Positions 45,913 to 56,088 of a stretch of 64,000 nucleotides of DNA are shown here, one piece after another; positions within the stretch are counted from its first letter, which is position 1; each line of letters opens with the position of its first letter. The position numbers and the translations under genes were made by a program. Source of the stretch: Gammaproteobacteria bacterium (GTDB taxonomy: Bacteria > Pseudomonadota > Gammaproteobacteria > HyVt-429); contig JAADGI010000009.1 of NCBI GenBank assembly GCA_013152415.1, forward strand, positions 1-64,000. The letters are read 5' to 3'. The notes under the pieces are model-generated. The model was not told the origin of the DNA, ran no database searches, and saw nothing but the letters and a program-made list of their open reading frames with translations.

Positions 45913-47931
45913 ATGAGCAGGCTTGTCATTCGCTATTTCGTATTGCTGTTGCTAGCTGTCAGCACACATCCCACTCTTGCGCAAACGGTTACATTGCCCC
46001 AAATGGTGCAATCGGCCAAGAACTCCCCTCTGTTTCGTGCTGAGCTGACCCCCGCGCAACTGAAGAGTCGGGGACTGGAAACCATCCAGTTGCAAAAAGG
46101 CATCCAGCTCAATGTCAAACAATACCTGAACAATAGCCGCCTCAAGAACACGGTCAAGATACGGCCGTTATTTAAACGTAATATCCAGCTGCGCTTTCTC
46201 AAGGCGAAACCAAGTTACACGGAAAAGATCATCCAGCTCAGCGATCGGCTCATCATCAATCGAACGGTCAAGATCAAGCTGAAGCCCGGCGCCTGTGGTA
46301 TGAAGAAAAAACCGGCTGCAATCTCGGATCTCTGTTTTCGGCGCAAGGCAGGACGTGTGCACGGTAAAGTAGCGAAAAAACTAAAAGAAATCAGACAAAA
46401 ACTCCGCAGCGCACCCCCAAAAAGAATCGTTGTCCGTAACGTAACCGTCGCCCAGGCGCGCAGGCTGAGTGATACCGACCTGCTCGGATTGCTGTTATAC
46501 AGTGAGGAACGGGAGATTCAGCATGTCAGCATCCTGCCTCTGCGAGTGCGGCTGGCAAAAATGGGGAAGCCCAGCGGTCGCTTTAAGGTCGGTGGTTTGG
46601 GTAATTTTGCGCGTCCCTTGCCCCAGCCCAATCTTTCCAGACCTATCCTGACCGGCAAGGACCGTTTTGGAAACCCAGGCAAAATGGCCCAAAAACGCAA
46701 GGTACGCCGCCAATCCTCACGTGAAATATGGAACAGCCTGTCCGAACTGGGCGCGTGGGAGTTCGGTATGTGCCTCATTGAGCTTCAGCGGTTCACGCAG
46801 GGTCAGGGACAACGCGGCCCGGAATGGGGCGACGACTGGGACAACATCCTTCGCCGCGCCCTGGCGGCTGGAACCTTGTCCGTTTTCGCGGTGAGAGAGT
46901 GGGATGAGGCACGCCCCCTGCTGCTGCGCATCAAGCGTGGCCAGAAAAACTGCACCACGCGAACACAGCAAAGAGTGGCCGACGAACAACGACAACGGCG
47001 TGAGCAACGGGAGAACCGGGCCTACAACTTTGAAAAGCGCTACTTCCTTACTGGCAGAACCGTGATCCGAAACATTGGGGATACCTATCAATATACCTTT
47101 ACCCAGGAAACCTGGTTAACCGACAGTTACTATGTGCGTTTTTCCTATAACCTGGGATATGAATTTGGTCTGCGCTTCCCCTATTCGCTTAAGGTAAAGG
47201 CAGACCCCTTGCAAGTACGCGGCTCCGGGAACTCTGCCACCCGAAACCGTCGGGTCAGCGTCACCGTCGCCCCTGTCAATGCCGACAGGCAGGGACGGCC
47301 TGTTTATCAAGCGGTCGGGTTGGACCAGAACTTCTACCGGAAAGGGAGGGAGTTTACATTCTCTTTTGGCGCGGGTTGTAGCTTCAAGGCATCTATCCCT
47401 GGCCCCAACGTAAATCTCTCATGCCCGAGCATCAACTTTGACACCGGCAAAGATTTTACCCCGTCACTGGGTTCCACCCGCCGCAATATTGGTAATCTCT
47501 GGGTCCTGGGCAGGGACTTACAACCCCAAAAATTGGGTATCCACGGCTGGGTCGGCGGTGCCTATCTCGACCTCGGGGTGGCGGCGGACATGACCAATGG
47601 ACGCATCGGCTATCGCATCACACCGGATGCCAATTCCCAGCTGTCGCAATTACAAAATCGCTATGTATGGGCAGATTCTGAAAGGCCCCGGCGCTTCACC
47701 CTTTCACCACGGAATATCAACCTGAGCCTGGGTTTCAAGGTGGACCAACCGAAATATAAATTCCGGATTGAGCTCATCCCCCAGGCACGTATCAACTTAA
47801 ACCTGGACCTGGGTGTGTATGAATTGAATCGCAATGTGGGACCCATCCGCTTTGACAGTCTTTCTATCGGTAGTCAGTTCGAGGTCGACCGCCATCCCGG
47901 CACCACATCCTATTACAATTATAAGCTGTAA
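45913..47931 (+). CDS. 672-aa exported protein of unknown function
   Basis: A 672-residue protein with a signal peptide (hydrophobic FVLLLLAVSTHPTLAQ). A perfect ribosome site AGGAGG lies six bases before the ATG, so high translation is expected; the longer frame from 45688 is rejected. Residues about 40-330 are very basic (runs such as KKLKEIRQKLRSAPPKR). The last ~280 residues are rich in alternating aromatic/beta stretches (FTFSFGAGCSF, SLSIGSQFEV), resembling an outer-membrane or secreted beta domain. Two Cys pairs occur. No family recognised. It is flanked by uup and a DksA-type gene in a convergent arrangement. Confidence 0.75.
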   Translation: MSRLVIRYFVLLLLAVSTHPTLAQTVTLPQMVQSAKNSPLFRAELTPAQLKSRGLETIQLQKGIQLNVKQYLNNSRLKNTVKIRPLFKRNIQLRFLKAKPSYTEKIIQLSDRLIINRTVKIKLKPGACGMKKKPAAISDLCFRRKAGRVHGKVAKKLKEIRQKLRSAPPKRIVVRNVTVAQARRLSDTDLLGLLLYSEEREIQHVSILPLRVRLAKMGKPSGRFKVGGLGNFARPLPQPNLSRPILTGKDRFGNPGKMAQKRKVRRQSSREIWNSLSELGAWEFGMCLIELQRFTQGQGQRGPEWGDDWDNILRRALAAGTLSVFAVREWDEARPLLLRIKRGQKNCTTRTQQRVADEQRQRREQRENRAYNFEKRYFLTGRTVIRNIGDTYQYTFTQETWLTDSYYVRFSYNLGYEFGLRFPYSLKVKADPLQVRGSGNSATRNRRVSVTVAPVNADRQGRPVYQAVGLDQNFYRKGREFTFSFGAGCSFKASIPGPNVNLSCPSINFDTGKDFTPSLGSTRRNIGNLWVLGRDLQPQKLGIHGWVGGAYLDLGVAADMTNGRIGYRITPDANSQLSQLQNRYVWADSERPRRFTLSPRNINLSLGFKVDQPKYKFRIELIPQARINLNLDLGVYELNRNVGPIRFDSLSIGSQFEVDRHPGTTSYYNYKL

Positions 47932-47935
47932 CAAA

Positions 47936-48295
47936 TTATGGATTTTCTGCCGCACTGGCACAGGTGATACAAAGAGGTACGGCTGGATTGTACTCCAGGC
48001 GTTCGTAGCGAATGGCCTCACCACATTCCAGACAGCACCCAAAATCACCCTGGTCCATGCGTTGCAATGCAGCGGCAATATATCGCAACTCCAGCTCCCG
48101 GCGTCGCTGTGACTCCAGGGCCATGGCCTGACCCTGCAGGGCATCCATGCGTGATACCCGACCCACACAGGTTTGATCCAGCTCCACTGTCTTTGACTCT
48201 TTATTACCAATGGATTCCAGGGCAAGGAGTTCTTTTTGTTTTCCTAAAAGAAGCTGTTTAAGTGCAGCCAAACTTGATCGGTCAATGGCACTCAA
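47936..48295 (-). CDS. DksA/TraR-type C4 zinc-finger protein
   Basis: A 119-residue DksA/TraR family protein: coiled-coil N-terminal part (to about residue 78) and a zinc finger with CCLECGEAI and LCITCAS (CxxC pairs). It is shorter than DksA (about 150), nearer the YbiI/TraR-like length. Relatives bind RNA polymerase's secondary channel to adjust the stringent response. It lacks the usual DxxDxA tip, so a full DksA role is doubtful. Confidence 0.85.
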   Translation of the reverse strand: MSAIDRSSLAALKQLLLGKQKELLALESIGNKESKTVELDQTCVGRVSRMDALQGQAMALESQRRRELELRYIAAALQRMDQGDFGCCLECGEAIRYERLEYNPAVPLCITCASAAENP

Positions 48296-48299
48296 CCCA

Positions 48300-49232
48300 C
48301 TAGACCGTCAACGACAATATGAGCGCAACACCATGGCCCAAGGCCGCCAGGATGGTGAGGACGATAGCGGGGGCAAGCCGTTGGGGAGACTCGGCATGAC
48401 GCACCAATATACTCGCCGCAGCGAAACTAAACACCCCCGGAAGCAATGACCACGAGGCTGCAAAGGGTAATCGTGATGTCAACAACATGGCCATCACCCC
48501 CTCATAGGCAGCGAGTGCCAGGACGACATAGACCCAACGTGCCGCCCTGGGTCCAAGGCGCACCACCCAATGATTTTTGCCAGCCCCGGCGTCGGCTTCG
48601 CGGTCTGGAAACTGGGCAATGAAAAGAATATTAGTAACAAGCAGGGCATAAGGCACGCCCAGCATCAACGTCTGCCAATCAAATACCCCACGCTGCACGT
48701 AGTCTGCACCCACGGGGATGAGTGCACCGAAACCCAAAGCCACACTGATCTCACCCAAACCCCGGCTGTTCAGACTCAGGGGCGGTGCACTGTAGGCCCA
48801 ACCCAACAACAGACCCACGGCTCCTATCAGCCATAGACCCGGTCGGCCTTGAACGGCCAAACCCATACCGATCAGCACCGCCACGGCGATCAAGGCCAAG
48901 CCAAATTTCAAACAATGCTGTGGACTAAAAATGCCATTTTGAATAAAGCGGCTGCCCCCGGTAAAGGGATAGATGCGCTGAGTGTTGTTCTCATCCGTGC
49001 CATTGACCGCGTCATAGTAATCATTGAGCACATTGACCCCGGCATGGACCAGCACCGCCGCGATCAAAGTCAGTAAGGCCAACACCATATCGACGCTATT
49101 GCCACTCACATGGGTACCCGACCAACCAATACCGCAGGCCACAACACTGACCAGCAAAAAGGGTGGGCGTGTCGCCAACAGGTGACGCAAGACAGGATTA
49201 CCAAGGTTTTGTGGGGTGGGTTCCGTTGCCAT
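48300..49232 (-). CDS. menA: UbiA-family prenyltransferase, MenA-like
   Basis: A 310-residue membrane enzyme with about eight or nine hydrophobic helices. The two Asp motifs are NDYYDAVNGTD and DREADAGAGKNH, which hold the Mg-prenyl-diphosphate; the first (NDYYD) is that of MenA, which attaches the chain to 1,4-dihydroxy-2-naphthoate for menaquinone. Start at 49232 (MATEPTPQN) is chosen; the longer frame has no family match. No other men gene is near, so the substrate is inferred only from sequence. Confidence 0.8.
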   Translation of the reverse strand: MATEPTPQNLGNPVLRHLLATRPPFLLVSVVACGIGWSGTHVSGNSVDMVLALLTLIAAVLVHAGVNVLNDYYDAVNGTDENNTQRIYPFTGGSRFIQNGIFSPQHCLKFGLALIAVAVLIGMGLAVQGRPGLWLIGAVGLLLGWAYSAPPLSLNSRGLGEISVALGFGALIPVGADYVQRGVFDWQTLMLGVPYALLVTNILFIAQFPDREADAGAGKNHWVVRLGPRAARWVYVVLALAAYEGVMAMLLTSRLPFAASWSLLPGVFSFAAASILVRHAESPQRLAPAIVLTILAALGHGVALILSLTV

Positions 49233-49275
49233 GGGGGCATACTCGCAAGTGACACCACCCCATGGCAAGGGATAT

Positions 49276-49815
49276 TTACGACCCTCCAGCGGGTGAGGGT
49301 GACGGCTTAAGGGTCTGGCCACAGTAGCGACAATGATACGAGACACGCTTGGCCACGATTTTATTGTGCCGTCGGCTACTCAATGGGTGGGTTCGGCAAG
49401 CACAACGGTAGTTGTGACGCCGTTGTGTGCGCAGGGGGATACCGGCCAGGTCAAATGAACAGGTCACCCGGGCATCGGCACCAAAATCTGCCATCACGGC
49501 CTTCCACTCCGGACCGTGGGGCCGTACCCGGCCCAGTCCGTAGACCTGGTGAACAATATAGTGTGCCACCTCGTGGGGCACCGTAGTCGCTAAATTCTCA
49601 GAGAAATATTTAGCGAACAGGTAAGGGTTATAACGAATACACCGTTGCCGCCCCACGACCCGGTACATACCGGCGGTACGGCCACGAAGATCAAATAGAA
49701 TCGGGACGGACTTAAACTGACGCTGAAGAAGTTCGCTGGCGTGATGAATATACTGAACGGAGGTGTCGACGACCTGCTGCTGTTGATCCTCATTGATGGG
49801 CGTGATTACACTCAT
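49276..49815 (-). CDS. SprT-like zinc metalloprotease
   Basis: A 179-residue SprT family protein with the HExxH motif in HEVAHYIVHQVYG at about residue 83 and a C-terminal zinc ribbon ending YHCRYCGQTL (CxxC). The eukaryotic relative Spartan digests DNA-protein crosslinks; the role in bacteria is unclear. It is 44 bases from the menA gene and 17 from typA, all minus strand, so probably one transcript. Confidence 0.9.
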   Translation of the reverse strand: MSVITPINEDQQQQVVDTSVQYIHHASELLQRQFKSVPILFDLRGRTAGMYRVVGRQRCIRYNPYLFAKYFSENLATTVPHEVAHYIVHQVYGLGRVRPHGPEWKAVMADFGADARVTCSFDLAGIPLRTQRRHNYRCACRTHPLSSRRHNKIVAKRVSYHCRYCGQTLKPSPSPAGGS

Positions 49816-49832
49816 CGTTACGGTGTGCCCTC

Positions 49833-51659
49833 TTATACCATCTCGGCACGCACCGCCCGTTTACGTTCGTGCGCCTTTAAAAACTTCTTACGCAGGCGAA
49901 TGTGGTTGGGAGACACCTCCACCAATTCATCATCGTCGATAAACTCCAGGGCCTGCTCCAGGGTCATACGGATGGGCGGGGTCAGGACAATATTTTCATC
50001 AGTCCCGGAGGCGCGTACATTAGTCAGTTGCTTGCCTTTCAAGGGGTTCACCACCAAATCATTGTCACGGGAGTGAATGCCGATCACCATGCCTTCATAG
50101 ACCTCCGCCCCAGGGCTAATAAATAATTTTCCGCGCTCTTGCAAATTGAACAGGGAGAATCCCAGGGCCTTGCCCATACCGTTGGCAATCAATACCCCGT
50201 TCATGCGCTGGCCAAAGTTACCTTTTTTAATGGGTGCGTATTCATCAAACACGCTGTATAACAAACCCGTACCCTGGGTGGCGGTCAAAAACTCGGTTCT
50301 AAAACCGATCAGGCCCCGGGCTGGTAATCTATATTCGAGTCGCACCCGGCCCTTACCATCGGGCATAATATTTTTCAGGTCACCACCGCGCTCACCGAGG
50401 CGTTCAATCACCGCACCCTGGTGTTTATCTTCAATGTCGATGGTGACCTGCTCAAAGGGCTCCATCATCACACCGTCGACTTCCTTGACGATGACCTCGG
50501 GACGGGACACCCCCAGCTCATAACCTTCACGACGCATATTTTCGATCAGAATAGAAAGGTGCAACTCACCGCGACCGGACACTTTGAGCTTGTCCGGGTC
50601 TTCGGTGTCTTCCACCCGCAATGCCACATTATGTATCAATTCACGCATCAAGCGATCACGGATCTGCCTCGAAGTCACGTACTTGCCATCCTTTCCGGCA
50701 AAGGGGGAGGTGTTGACCTGAAAGGTCATGGACACCGTGGGCTCATCTACCGACAACGGTGGCAAAGCCTCAACATGATCCGGGTGACACAGGGTGTCTG
50801 AAATATTGAGTTTATCGACACCGGTAAAGGCAATGATGTCACCGGCCTGAGCAACTTCAACATCAACCCGCTCCAGACCGAGAAAACCCAGCACTTGTAG
50901 CACGCGGCCATTGCGGGTGCTGCCTTCACTGTCAACAATAGTCACCGCAGTATTGGGTTTAATCTGGCCCCGTTGAATTCGGCCAACGCCAATCACCCCC
51001 ACATAGCTATTGTAATCCAGGGCGCTCACCTGTAACTGCAGGGGGCCTTCCACATCCACATCCGGTGGGCTCACTTGTTTGATGATGGTCTCAAATAAGG
51101 GGGTCATATCGCCGTCGCGGTCTTCCGCATCCAAACTGGCATAACCATTCAAGGCCGAAGCATAGACCACTGGAAAATCCAGTTGTTCATCCGTGGCCCC
51201 GAGTCGATCAAACAAATCAAACGTCTGGTCCAGCACCCAATGCGCTCTGGCACTGGGTCGATCAATTTTGTTAATCACCACAATGGGTTTTAGACCCAGG
51301 GCAAAGGCCTTCTGGGTCACAAAACGGGTCTGGGGCATGGGGCCATCTACCGCATCCACCAATAACAATACCGAATCCACCATGGACAACACCCGTTCCA
51401 CTTCGCCACCAAAATCGGCGTGCCCCGGTGTGTCAACAATATTGATGTGGTGTCCCTTCCAGTTTAAGGCCGTATTCTTGGCCAGGATGGTAATACCGCG
51501 CTCACGTTCCAGATCATTGGAATCCATTACCCGTTCCGGTGCCGCGGCCCGATCACCCAAGGTGCCGGATTGCTGCAACAGCTGATCCACCAAGGTGGTC
51601 TTGCCATGATCCACATGGGCGATGATGGCGATGTTGCGAACTTTGTCGATGCTGTACAT
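49833..51659 (-). CDS. typA: Ribosome-dependent GTPase TypA/BipA
   Basis: A 608-residue translational GTPase. N-terminal G motifs: [12 protein letters not shown] (G1), [12 protein letters not shown] (G3), NKIDRP (G4). Domains resembling EF-G II, III and V follow, then the TypA C-terminal domain with conserved basic residues. It aids 50S assembly and stress adaptation. [19 protein letters not shown] at 51659 is the family start; the longer frame is not. Confidence 0.97.
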   Translation of the reverse strand: MYSIDKVRNIAIIAHVDHGKTTLVDQLLQQSGTLGDRAAAPERVMDSNDLERERGITILAKNTALNWKGHHINIVDTPGHADFGGEVERVLSMVDSVLLLVDAVDGPMPQTRFVTQKAFALGLKPIVVINKIDRPSARAHWVLDQTFDLFDRLGATDEQLDFPVVYASALNGYASLDAEDRDGDMTPLFETIIKQVSPPDVDVEGPLQLQVSALDYNSYVGVIGVGRIQRGQIKPNTAVTIVDSEGSTRNGRVLQVLGFLGLERVDVEVAQAGDIIAFTGVDKLNISDTLCHPDHVEALPPLSVDEPTVSMTFQVNTSPFAGKDGKYVTSRQIRDRLMRELIHNVALRVEDTEDPDKLKVSGRGELHLSILIENMRREGYELGVSRPEVIVKEVDGVMMEPFEQVTIDIEDKHQGAVIERLGERGGDLKNIMPDGKGRVRLEYRLPARGLIGFRTEFLTATQGTGLLYSVFDEYAPIKKGNFGQRMNGVLIANGMGKALGFSLFNLQERGKLFISPGAEVYEGMVIGIHSRDNDLVVNPLKGKQLTNVRASGTDENIVLTPPIRMTLEQALEFIDDDELVEVSPNHIRLRKKFLKAHERKRAVRAEMV

Positions 51660-51758
51660 CAAATCGTACCTTCTATAATAGTGGTGCGCTAAACAGGAAA
51701 TTTCGCTCAGGTTCCAACTTCGAACCCAGCGCACGATTAATCAATATCTCACCCATGC

Positions 51759-51959
51759 CTAATAGTGGGGTGGTGGCTCATCTGCTGCTGACACCATCGG
51801 CCCGTGAGCCAGTTGTCTGATCTCCTCTTTGAGGAGTTCCAGGGCCTGAACCAGCCGGTCAATCTCACCTTGTTGGCGCGTGATGATGTCGTTTAGCTCC
51901 CCGATAGTGCCGTCCTGGAATGTGATGCGGGTTTCCAGTTCTGTTAGTCGGTCATCCAT
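51759..51959 (-). CDS. slyX: SlyX protein
   Basis: A 66-residue coiled-coil protein of the SlyX family, recognisable by MDDRLTELETRITFQDGTI and the final PPPHY. Function is unknown; it is a small soluble tetrad/trimer-like coiled coil. It has its own space, 99 bases from typA. Confidence 0.92.
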   Translation of the reverse strand: MDDRLTELETRITFQDGTIGELNDIITRQQGEIDRLVQALELLKEEIRQLAHGPMVSAADEPPPHY

Positions 51960-52335
51960 TTCTTACCCCCAGTCAGAAGATCAGACAAGATTGCACTGCA
52001 ACAGCGGGCCACTTACAGCCCTGCTCACCCGCTGTGGTACCGCTATCGTACTGGGGAGACGGGTCGTGTGTACCCCGTGTTGGAGACGAGCCAGACAAAT
52101 GGGCATCAGGGAATGAACAGTCGGCCGAAGCACACCCTGAAAGTGGGCGGGATTATACAGAAAGTCGGGCAAAACAAAATGGCTCCAACCCTATCCAGGT
52201 GCCGTCCGCCCCCCACAGGGACAAACACCCGCACAATCAGCGCTTTTATATAGATTTGTGGGCATTTTAGGGGGAATCCACTACCATAGCGCCCCCTTTC
52301 CCGGCCAAGCTGGCCCAACCCTCTGAGCAACCCCC
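51960..52335. other. Divergent gap between slyX and rapA
   Basis: About 375 bases, no gene supported. A short frame 52034-52270 lacks family likeness. No clear promoter or structure seen. Confidence 0.45.
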
Positions 52336-55311
52336 ATGCTAGACCCGACCCCCGGACAACGCTGCATCAGTGACGCCGAACCCCAGCTCGGCCTTGGCAC
52401 GGTGACCGCCTCCGACCAACGCACCGTGACAGTCCACTTTGCCTCCAGTGAGGAAACCCGCACCTACGCCAAAAGCACCGCACCGCTGACCCGGGTGATA
52501 TTCAAACCAGGAGACCCCATTCGCAGCCGCGACGGTTGGTCGCTGATCGTCACCCAGATAAAGGAACGAGATGGCCTATTGACCTATGTGGGAAACCGGG
52601 AGGATGACCACAGCCCCGCCAGCCTGGAAGAGGCCGATCTGGATCACTTTATCCAGCTCATCCGCCCCGCAGAAAGATTGTTCAGCGGCCAGGTGGATGC
52701 GAACAAGTGGTTTGAACTGCGCTACCACACCCTGCTGCAACTCCACCGGCTTGCCGGTTCCGAGCTAACAGGACTGACCGGTGGCCGCACCCGTTTTATC
52801 CCCCATCAGCTCTATATCGCCCATGAGGTCGCCAACCGGTTCGCACCCCGGGTGTTACTCGCCGATGAAGTCGGTCTGGGCAAGACCATTGAGGCCGGTC
52901 TCATCCTGCAGCAACAACTGCTGACCGAACAGGCGCGGCGCGTCCTCATTGTGGTGCCGGAATCTCTACTCCACCAATGGTTGGTCGAAATGTTACGCCG
53001 CTTTAATCTGCGCTTTAGCATCTTCGATGAAGAGCGCTGCGCCGCACTGACTGACAACCCAAATGAGACTGGCGTTCCAGACGAGTCAGGCGGTCCCTCT
53101 GAAGCCGATACCGAATTCCAGAACCCCTTTAACAGCGAACAATTGATTCTCTGTACCCTTGAATTTCTATGTCAGCATGAAAACCGTTTTCAACAGGCCC
53201 TGGCCTGTGACTGGGACTTGTTGGTTGTCGACGAGGCCCATCACCTGCAATGGACCCCCCAAACCAGCAGCCACGAATACCAATGCATCGAACAGTTGGC
53301 GGCCAGGACCCAAGGGGTCTTGCTGCTCACGGCAACACCAGAGCAATTGGGCAAGGCAGGTCACTTTGCCCGCCTGCGCCTACTCGACCCCAACCGCTTT
53401 CCCGACTTTGATGCCTTTATCAAAGAGGAAGAATCCTACGAACCGATAGCCGATGCCGTCAGCGCCCTGCTCGACAATCAAGCCCTGGAAAAAAACAAAC
53501 TGGTAGTTTTGCTAAAGAGCATTCAGGATCAAATAAGCACGGATCAGCACCAGGCTTTATTAAAGGCCTTGCAAGACCCCACGGACAGGAATACAGAACA
53601 GGCCAGACACGATCTCATCGACAAACTATTAGACCATCACGGTACCGGCCGGGTGCTGTTTCGCAACACCCGCTCGGCAATCAAGGGTTTTCCCGGTCGC
53701 ACACTCAAGGCCTATCCACTGCACTTGCCCGAAGCCTATGCCCAGGTATTGGCACAGTTGCAAGAAACCGGGGTGATCGAAACTCAACTGCTGTTGTGTC
53801 CCGAATTGTTATACCAAGCCGATGACACCCCATCCCCATCACACTGGACCGGGATCGATCCCCGTGTGTCCTGGCTTAGCGACACCCTCGATGGACTCGA
53901 ACCAGACAAGGTATTGGTCATTACCGCCAGCGCCGCCAGTGCTATGGATATTGCCGACGCACTCAAGGCCCGCACCGGACTCCACGCCGCCGTCTTCCAT
54001 GAAGGCATGTCCATCATCGAACGAGACCGGGCGGCGGCCTATTTTGCCGACCCCCTGGAAGGTCCTCGAGGTGGCGGCCAGGTATTGATCTGCTCCGAGA
54101 TCGGCAGCGAAGGGCGTAACTTTCAATTCGCCCATCACCTGGTGTTGTTCGACCTACCGCTCAATCCGGATCTGCTCGAACAACGCATCGGCCGCCTGGA
54201 CCGTATCGGCCAAACCCAGACCATTCAAATTCATGTGCCCTATCTTCTGGGCTGCGCCCAGGAGTCCATGTATCAGTGGTACCACCTGGGCCTCAACGCC
54301 TTTGAACAAACCTGCCCCACAGGCTACAGCGTCTTCACCCAGACAAAAGATCTGCTCATTACCGCGCTACACAAGCTTGACGACGACAGCGGTGATTTTG
54401 CCGCACTGATCGACAAGACCAAACAAATCAACGCCGATCTCAACGCCGCCTTACACCGTGGCCGTGATCGACTACTGGAATACAATTCCTGCCGACCCGA
54501 AATCGCCACGGCATTGGTAGAACAAGCCGAACGGGAAGACCGGGATTCAGACCTGATGGGCTATCTAGAAAAAGTCTTCAACTGCTATGGTGTCGACACT
54601 GAATACCACAGCAAGACCAGCATCGTGATCCATCCCAGCGATCACATGGTCGTACACAGCTTTCCAGGTTTAGGCCCTGAGGGCATGACCCTCACCTGTG
54701 ACCGCGATACAGCGCTGTCTAATGAGGACATGCAGTTCACCACCTGGGCCCACCCCCTGGTGACCGGGGCCATGGACATGGTGCTGGCCAGCGAACTCGG
54801 CAACACCGCACTGGTGGCGATCAAGTGTGAGGGCTTTGCCCCCGGTTCGCTTTTATTGGAGTGCATCTATCTATTGGAGACGGCCTCCACAGAGACCCTC
54901 CACACCCATCGCTATTTACCACCCACGCCCATACGGATCGTAGTCGACCAGCAGGGTGACGACCACAGTGGCGTACTGAGTCCCCAATGGATTGAAGAAA
55001 ATCACCAACGAGTGGACCGTGAAACTGCGGTCAGGATCATCCACAACACGACACCGGAGCTACGTGCCCTCGTATCTGCGGGTGAACACCTGGCGCAACA
55101 ACAAGTACCGGATATTCTTGAGGCGGCACAAAAAAGGGCCAAGCAACTCCTGGTGGGCGAGATCGAACGACTCAGCGCACTTGGCCAAGTCAACCCCAAT
55201 GTGCGCAACGAAGAGATCGATTACTTCAAGTCCCAACACGCGGCGCTCGACCAGGCCATCGGCTCAGCGCAGCTACGTCTTGAGGGACTACGGGTCATTG
55301 CCGTCACCTGA
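52336..55311 (+). CDS. rapA: RNA polymerase-associated helicase RapA
   Basis: A 991-residue Swi2/Snf2 ATPase that binds RNA polymerase and helps recycling. After an N-terminal Tudor-like part (GQRCISDAEPQLGLG...TVTASDQRTVTV), ATPase motifs are LLADEVGLGKTIEAGLI (Walker A), VVDEAHHLQW (DEAH) and the C-lobe SEIGSEGRNFQFAHHLVLFDLP with QRIGRLDRIGQ. The C-terminal RapA_C domain (about 590-991) is present. Length is close to E. coli RapA (968). Confidence 0.95.
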   Translation: MLDPTPGQRCISDAEPQLGLGTVTASDQRTVTVHFASSEETRTYAKSTAPLTRVIFKPGDPIRSRDGWSLIVTQIKERDGLLTYVGNREDDHSPASLEEADLDHFIQLIRPAERLFSGQVDANKWFELRYHTLLQLHRLAGSELTGLTGGRTRFIPHQLYIAHEVANRFAPRVLLADEVGLGKTIEAGLILQQQLLTEQARRVLIVVPESLLHQWLVEMLRRFNLRFSIFDEERCAALTDNPNETGVPDESGGPSEADTEFQNPFNSEQLILCTLEFLCQHENRFQQALACDWDLLVVDEAHHLQWTPQTSSHEYQCIEQLAARTQGVLLLTATPEQLGKAGHFARLRLLDPNRFPDFDAFIKEEESYEPIADAVSALLDNQALEKNKLVVLLKSIQDQISTDQHQALLKALQDPTDRNTEQARHDLIDKLLDHHGTGRVLFRNTRSAIKGFPGRTLKAYPLHLPEAYAQVLAQLQETGVIETQLLLCPELLYQADDTPSPSHWTGIDPRVSWLSDTLDGLEPDKVLVITASAASAMDIADALKARTGLHAAVFHEGMSIIERDRAAAYFADPLEGPRGGGQVLICSEIGSEGRNFQFAHHLVLFDLPLNPDLLEQRIGRLDRIGQTQTIQIHVPYLLGCAQESMYQWYHLGLNAFEQTCPTGYSVFTQTKDLLITALHKLDDDSGDFAALIDKTKQINADLNAALHRGRDRLLEYNSCRPEIATALVEQAEREDRDSDLMGYLEKVFNCYGVDTEYHSKTSIVIHPSDHMVVHSFPGLGPEGMTLTCDRDTALSNEDMQFTTWAHPLVTGAMDMVLASELGNTALVAIKCEGFAPGSLLLECIYLLETASTETLHTHRYLPPTPIRIVVDQQGDDHSGVLSPQWIEENHQRVDRETAVRIIHNTTPELRALVSAGEHLAQQQVPDILEAAQKRAKQLLVGEIERLSALGQVNPNVRNEEIDYFKSQHAALDQAIGSAQLRLEGLRVIAVT

Positions 55312-55322
55312 TAAATCTGTCT

Positions 55323-55583
55323 TTAATTTCGGTGACGTTCCATATATTCCCTGAGCGCCTTGTTCATTTTTGTTTGATAGCCTTTGCCCTTTGTTTTAAA
55401 CCAGGCGACCACATCTGCATCGATACGAATCTGTATAGGCTGTTTGATAGGCCGATAAAAGCGACCTCGTTCGGCATTGCCCCAGTCGGAGATTTCTGGA
55501 ATGTCGCTCGTGTTGATGGCGGTGTCTGGCGTTTTTCGTAACGCCTCAATTTCGGCAGCTTGTCTAGCTTTTTGTGTCTTCAT
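55323..55583 (-). CDS. brnA: BrnA-family antitoxin
   Basis: An 86-residue BrnA antitoxin with the family core RPIKQPIQIRIDADVVAWFK followed by KGYQTKMNKALREYM, a ribbon-helix-helix DNA-binding domain. It binds BrnT and represses the operon. It starts inside the end of brnT (20-base overlap), the usual order. A perfect palindrome upstream of brnT is a candidate target. Confidence 0.9.
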   Translation of the reverse strand: MKTQKARQAAEIEALRKTPDTAINTSDIPEISDWGNAERGRFYRPIKQPIQIRIDADVVAWFKTKGKGYQTKMNKALREYMERHRN

Positions 55584-55851
55584 AGATCGAACGCTCCAGA
55601 CGCGTTGCTTTGCGGGCTGAAATTATTCGGATGACTTCTTCAGCACCAGCTAGCTGTACAGTATGAATAACAATGATCACGACGTTACTGCGTATGGAAC
55701 CCAGGGAATGCCAGCGTTCCTCACCAGTTTCGATTCGGTCCAACTTGCTCAATATCAGGGGGTCACCAAATACCTCGCAAGCAAGCTCAAAACGGATACC
55801 GTGCTTACGCAAGTTTTCGCGATTCTTCCTTGAATCCCACTCAAATAACAT
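55564..55851 (-). CDS. brnT: BrnT-family toxin (ribonuclease)
   Basis: A 95-residue BrnT: LFEWDSRKNRENLRKHGIRF, then EVFGDPLILSKLDR, and EVIRIISARKATRLERSIYE. The conserved residues of this RelE-like RNA-cleaving toxin are present. MLFEWDSRK at 55851 is the family start; the frame extends 23 codons further without support. brnT then brnA is the normal order. It is convergent with rapA. Confidence 0.92.
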   Translation of the reverse strand: MLFEWDSRKNRENLRKHGIRFELACEVFGDPLILSKLDRIETGEERWHSLGSIRSNVVIIVIHTVQLAGAEEVIRIISARKATRLERSIYEDTKS

Positions 55852-55871
55852 TGTCCATTCTCTAAACGTAG

Positions 55872-55885
55872 ATACATTAATGTAT
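55872..55885. promoter_or_regulatory. Perfect 14-bp palindrome upstream of brnT
   Basis: ATACATTAATGTAT is its own complement and lies 21 bases before the brnT start, extended by an AT-rich TATATACA tract. Likely the operator for BrnA or the BrnTA complex. Confidence 0.7.
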
Positions 55886-56088
55886 ATACACTTTTGCAAG
55901 CTGTCAAGCAGAACATGCACCTATATTCCTAACTAATTTAGTTTGGAGCATCGGACCGGACCCGAAATCCACCAAGACCTGAATTCCTAATATCCGTGCT
56001 TTTCATCTTGGTTTTACACGTTTGGTCGGAGTAGGATGGGCAGATTAAGACTCTAGAACAACAGGTATATTAGGAATGCACCCATCAC

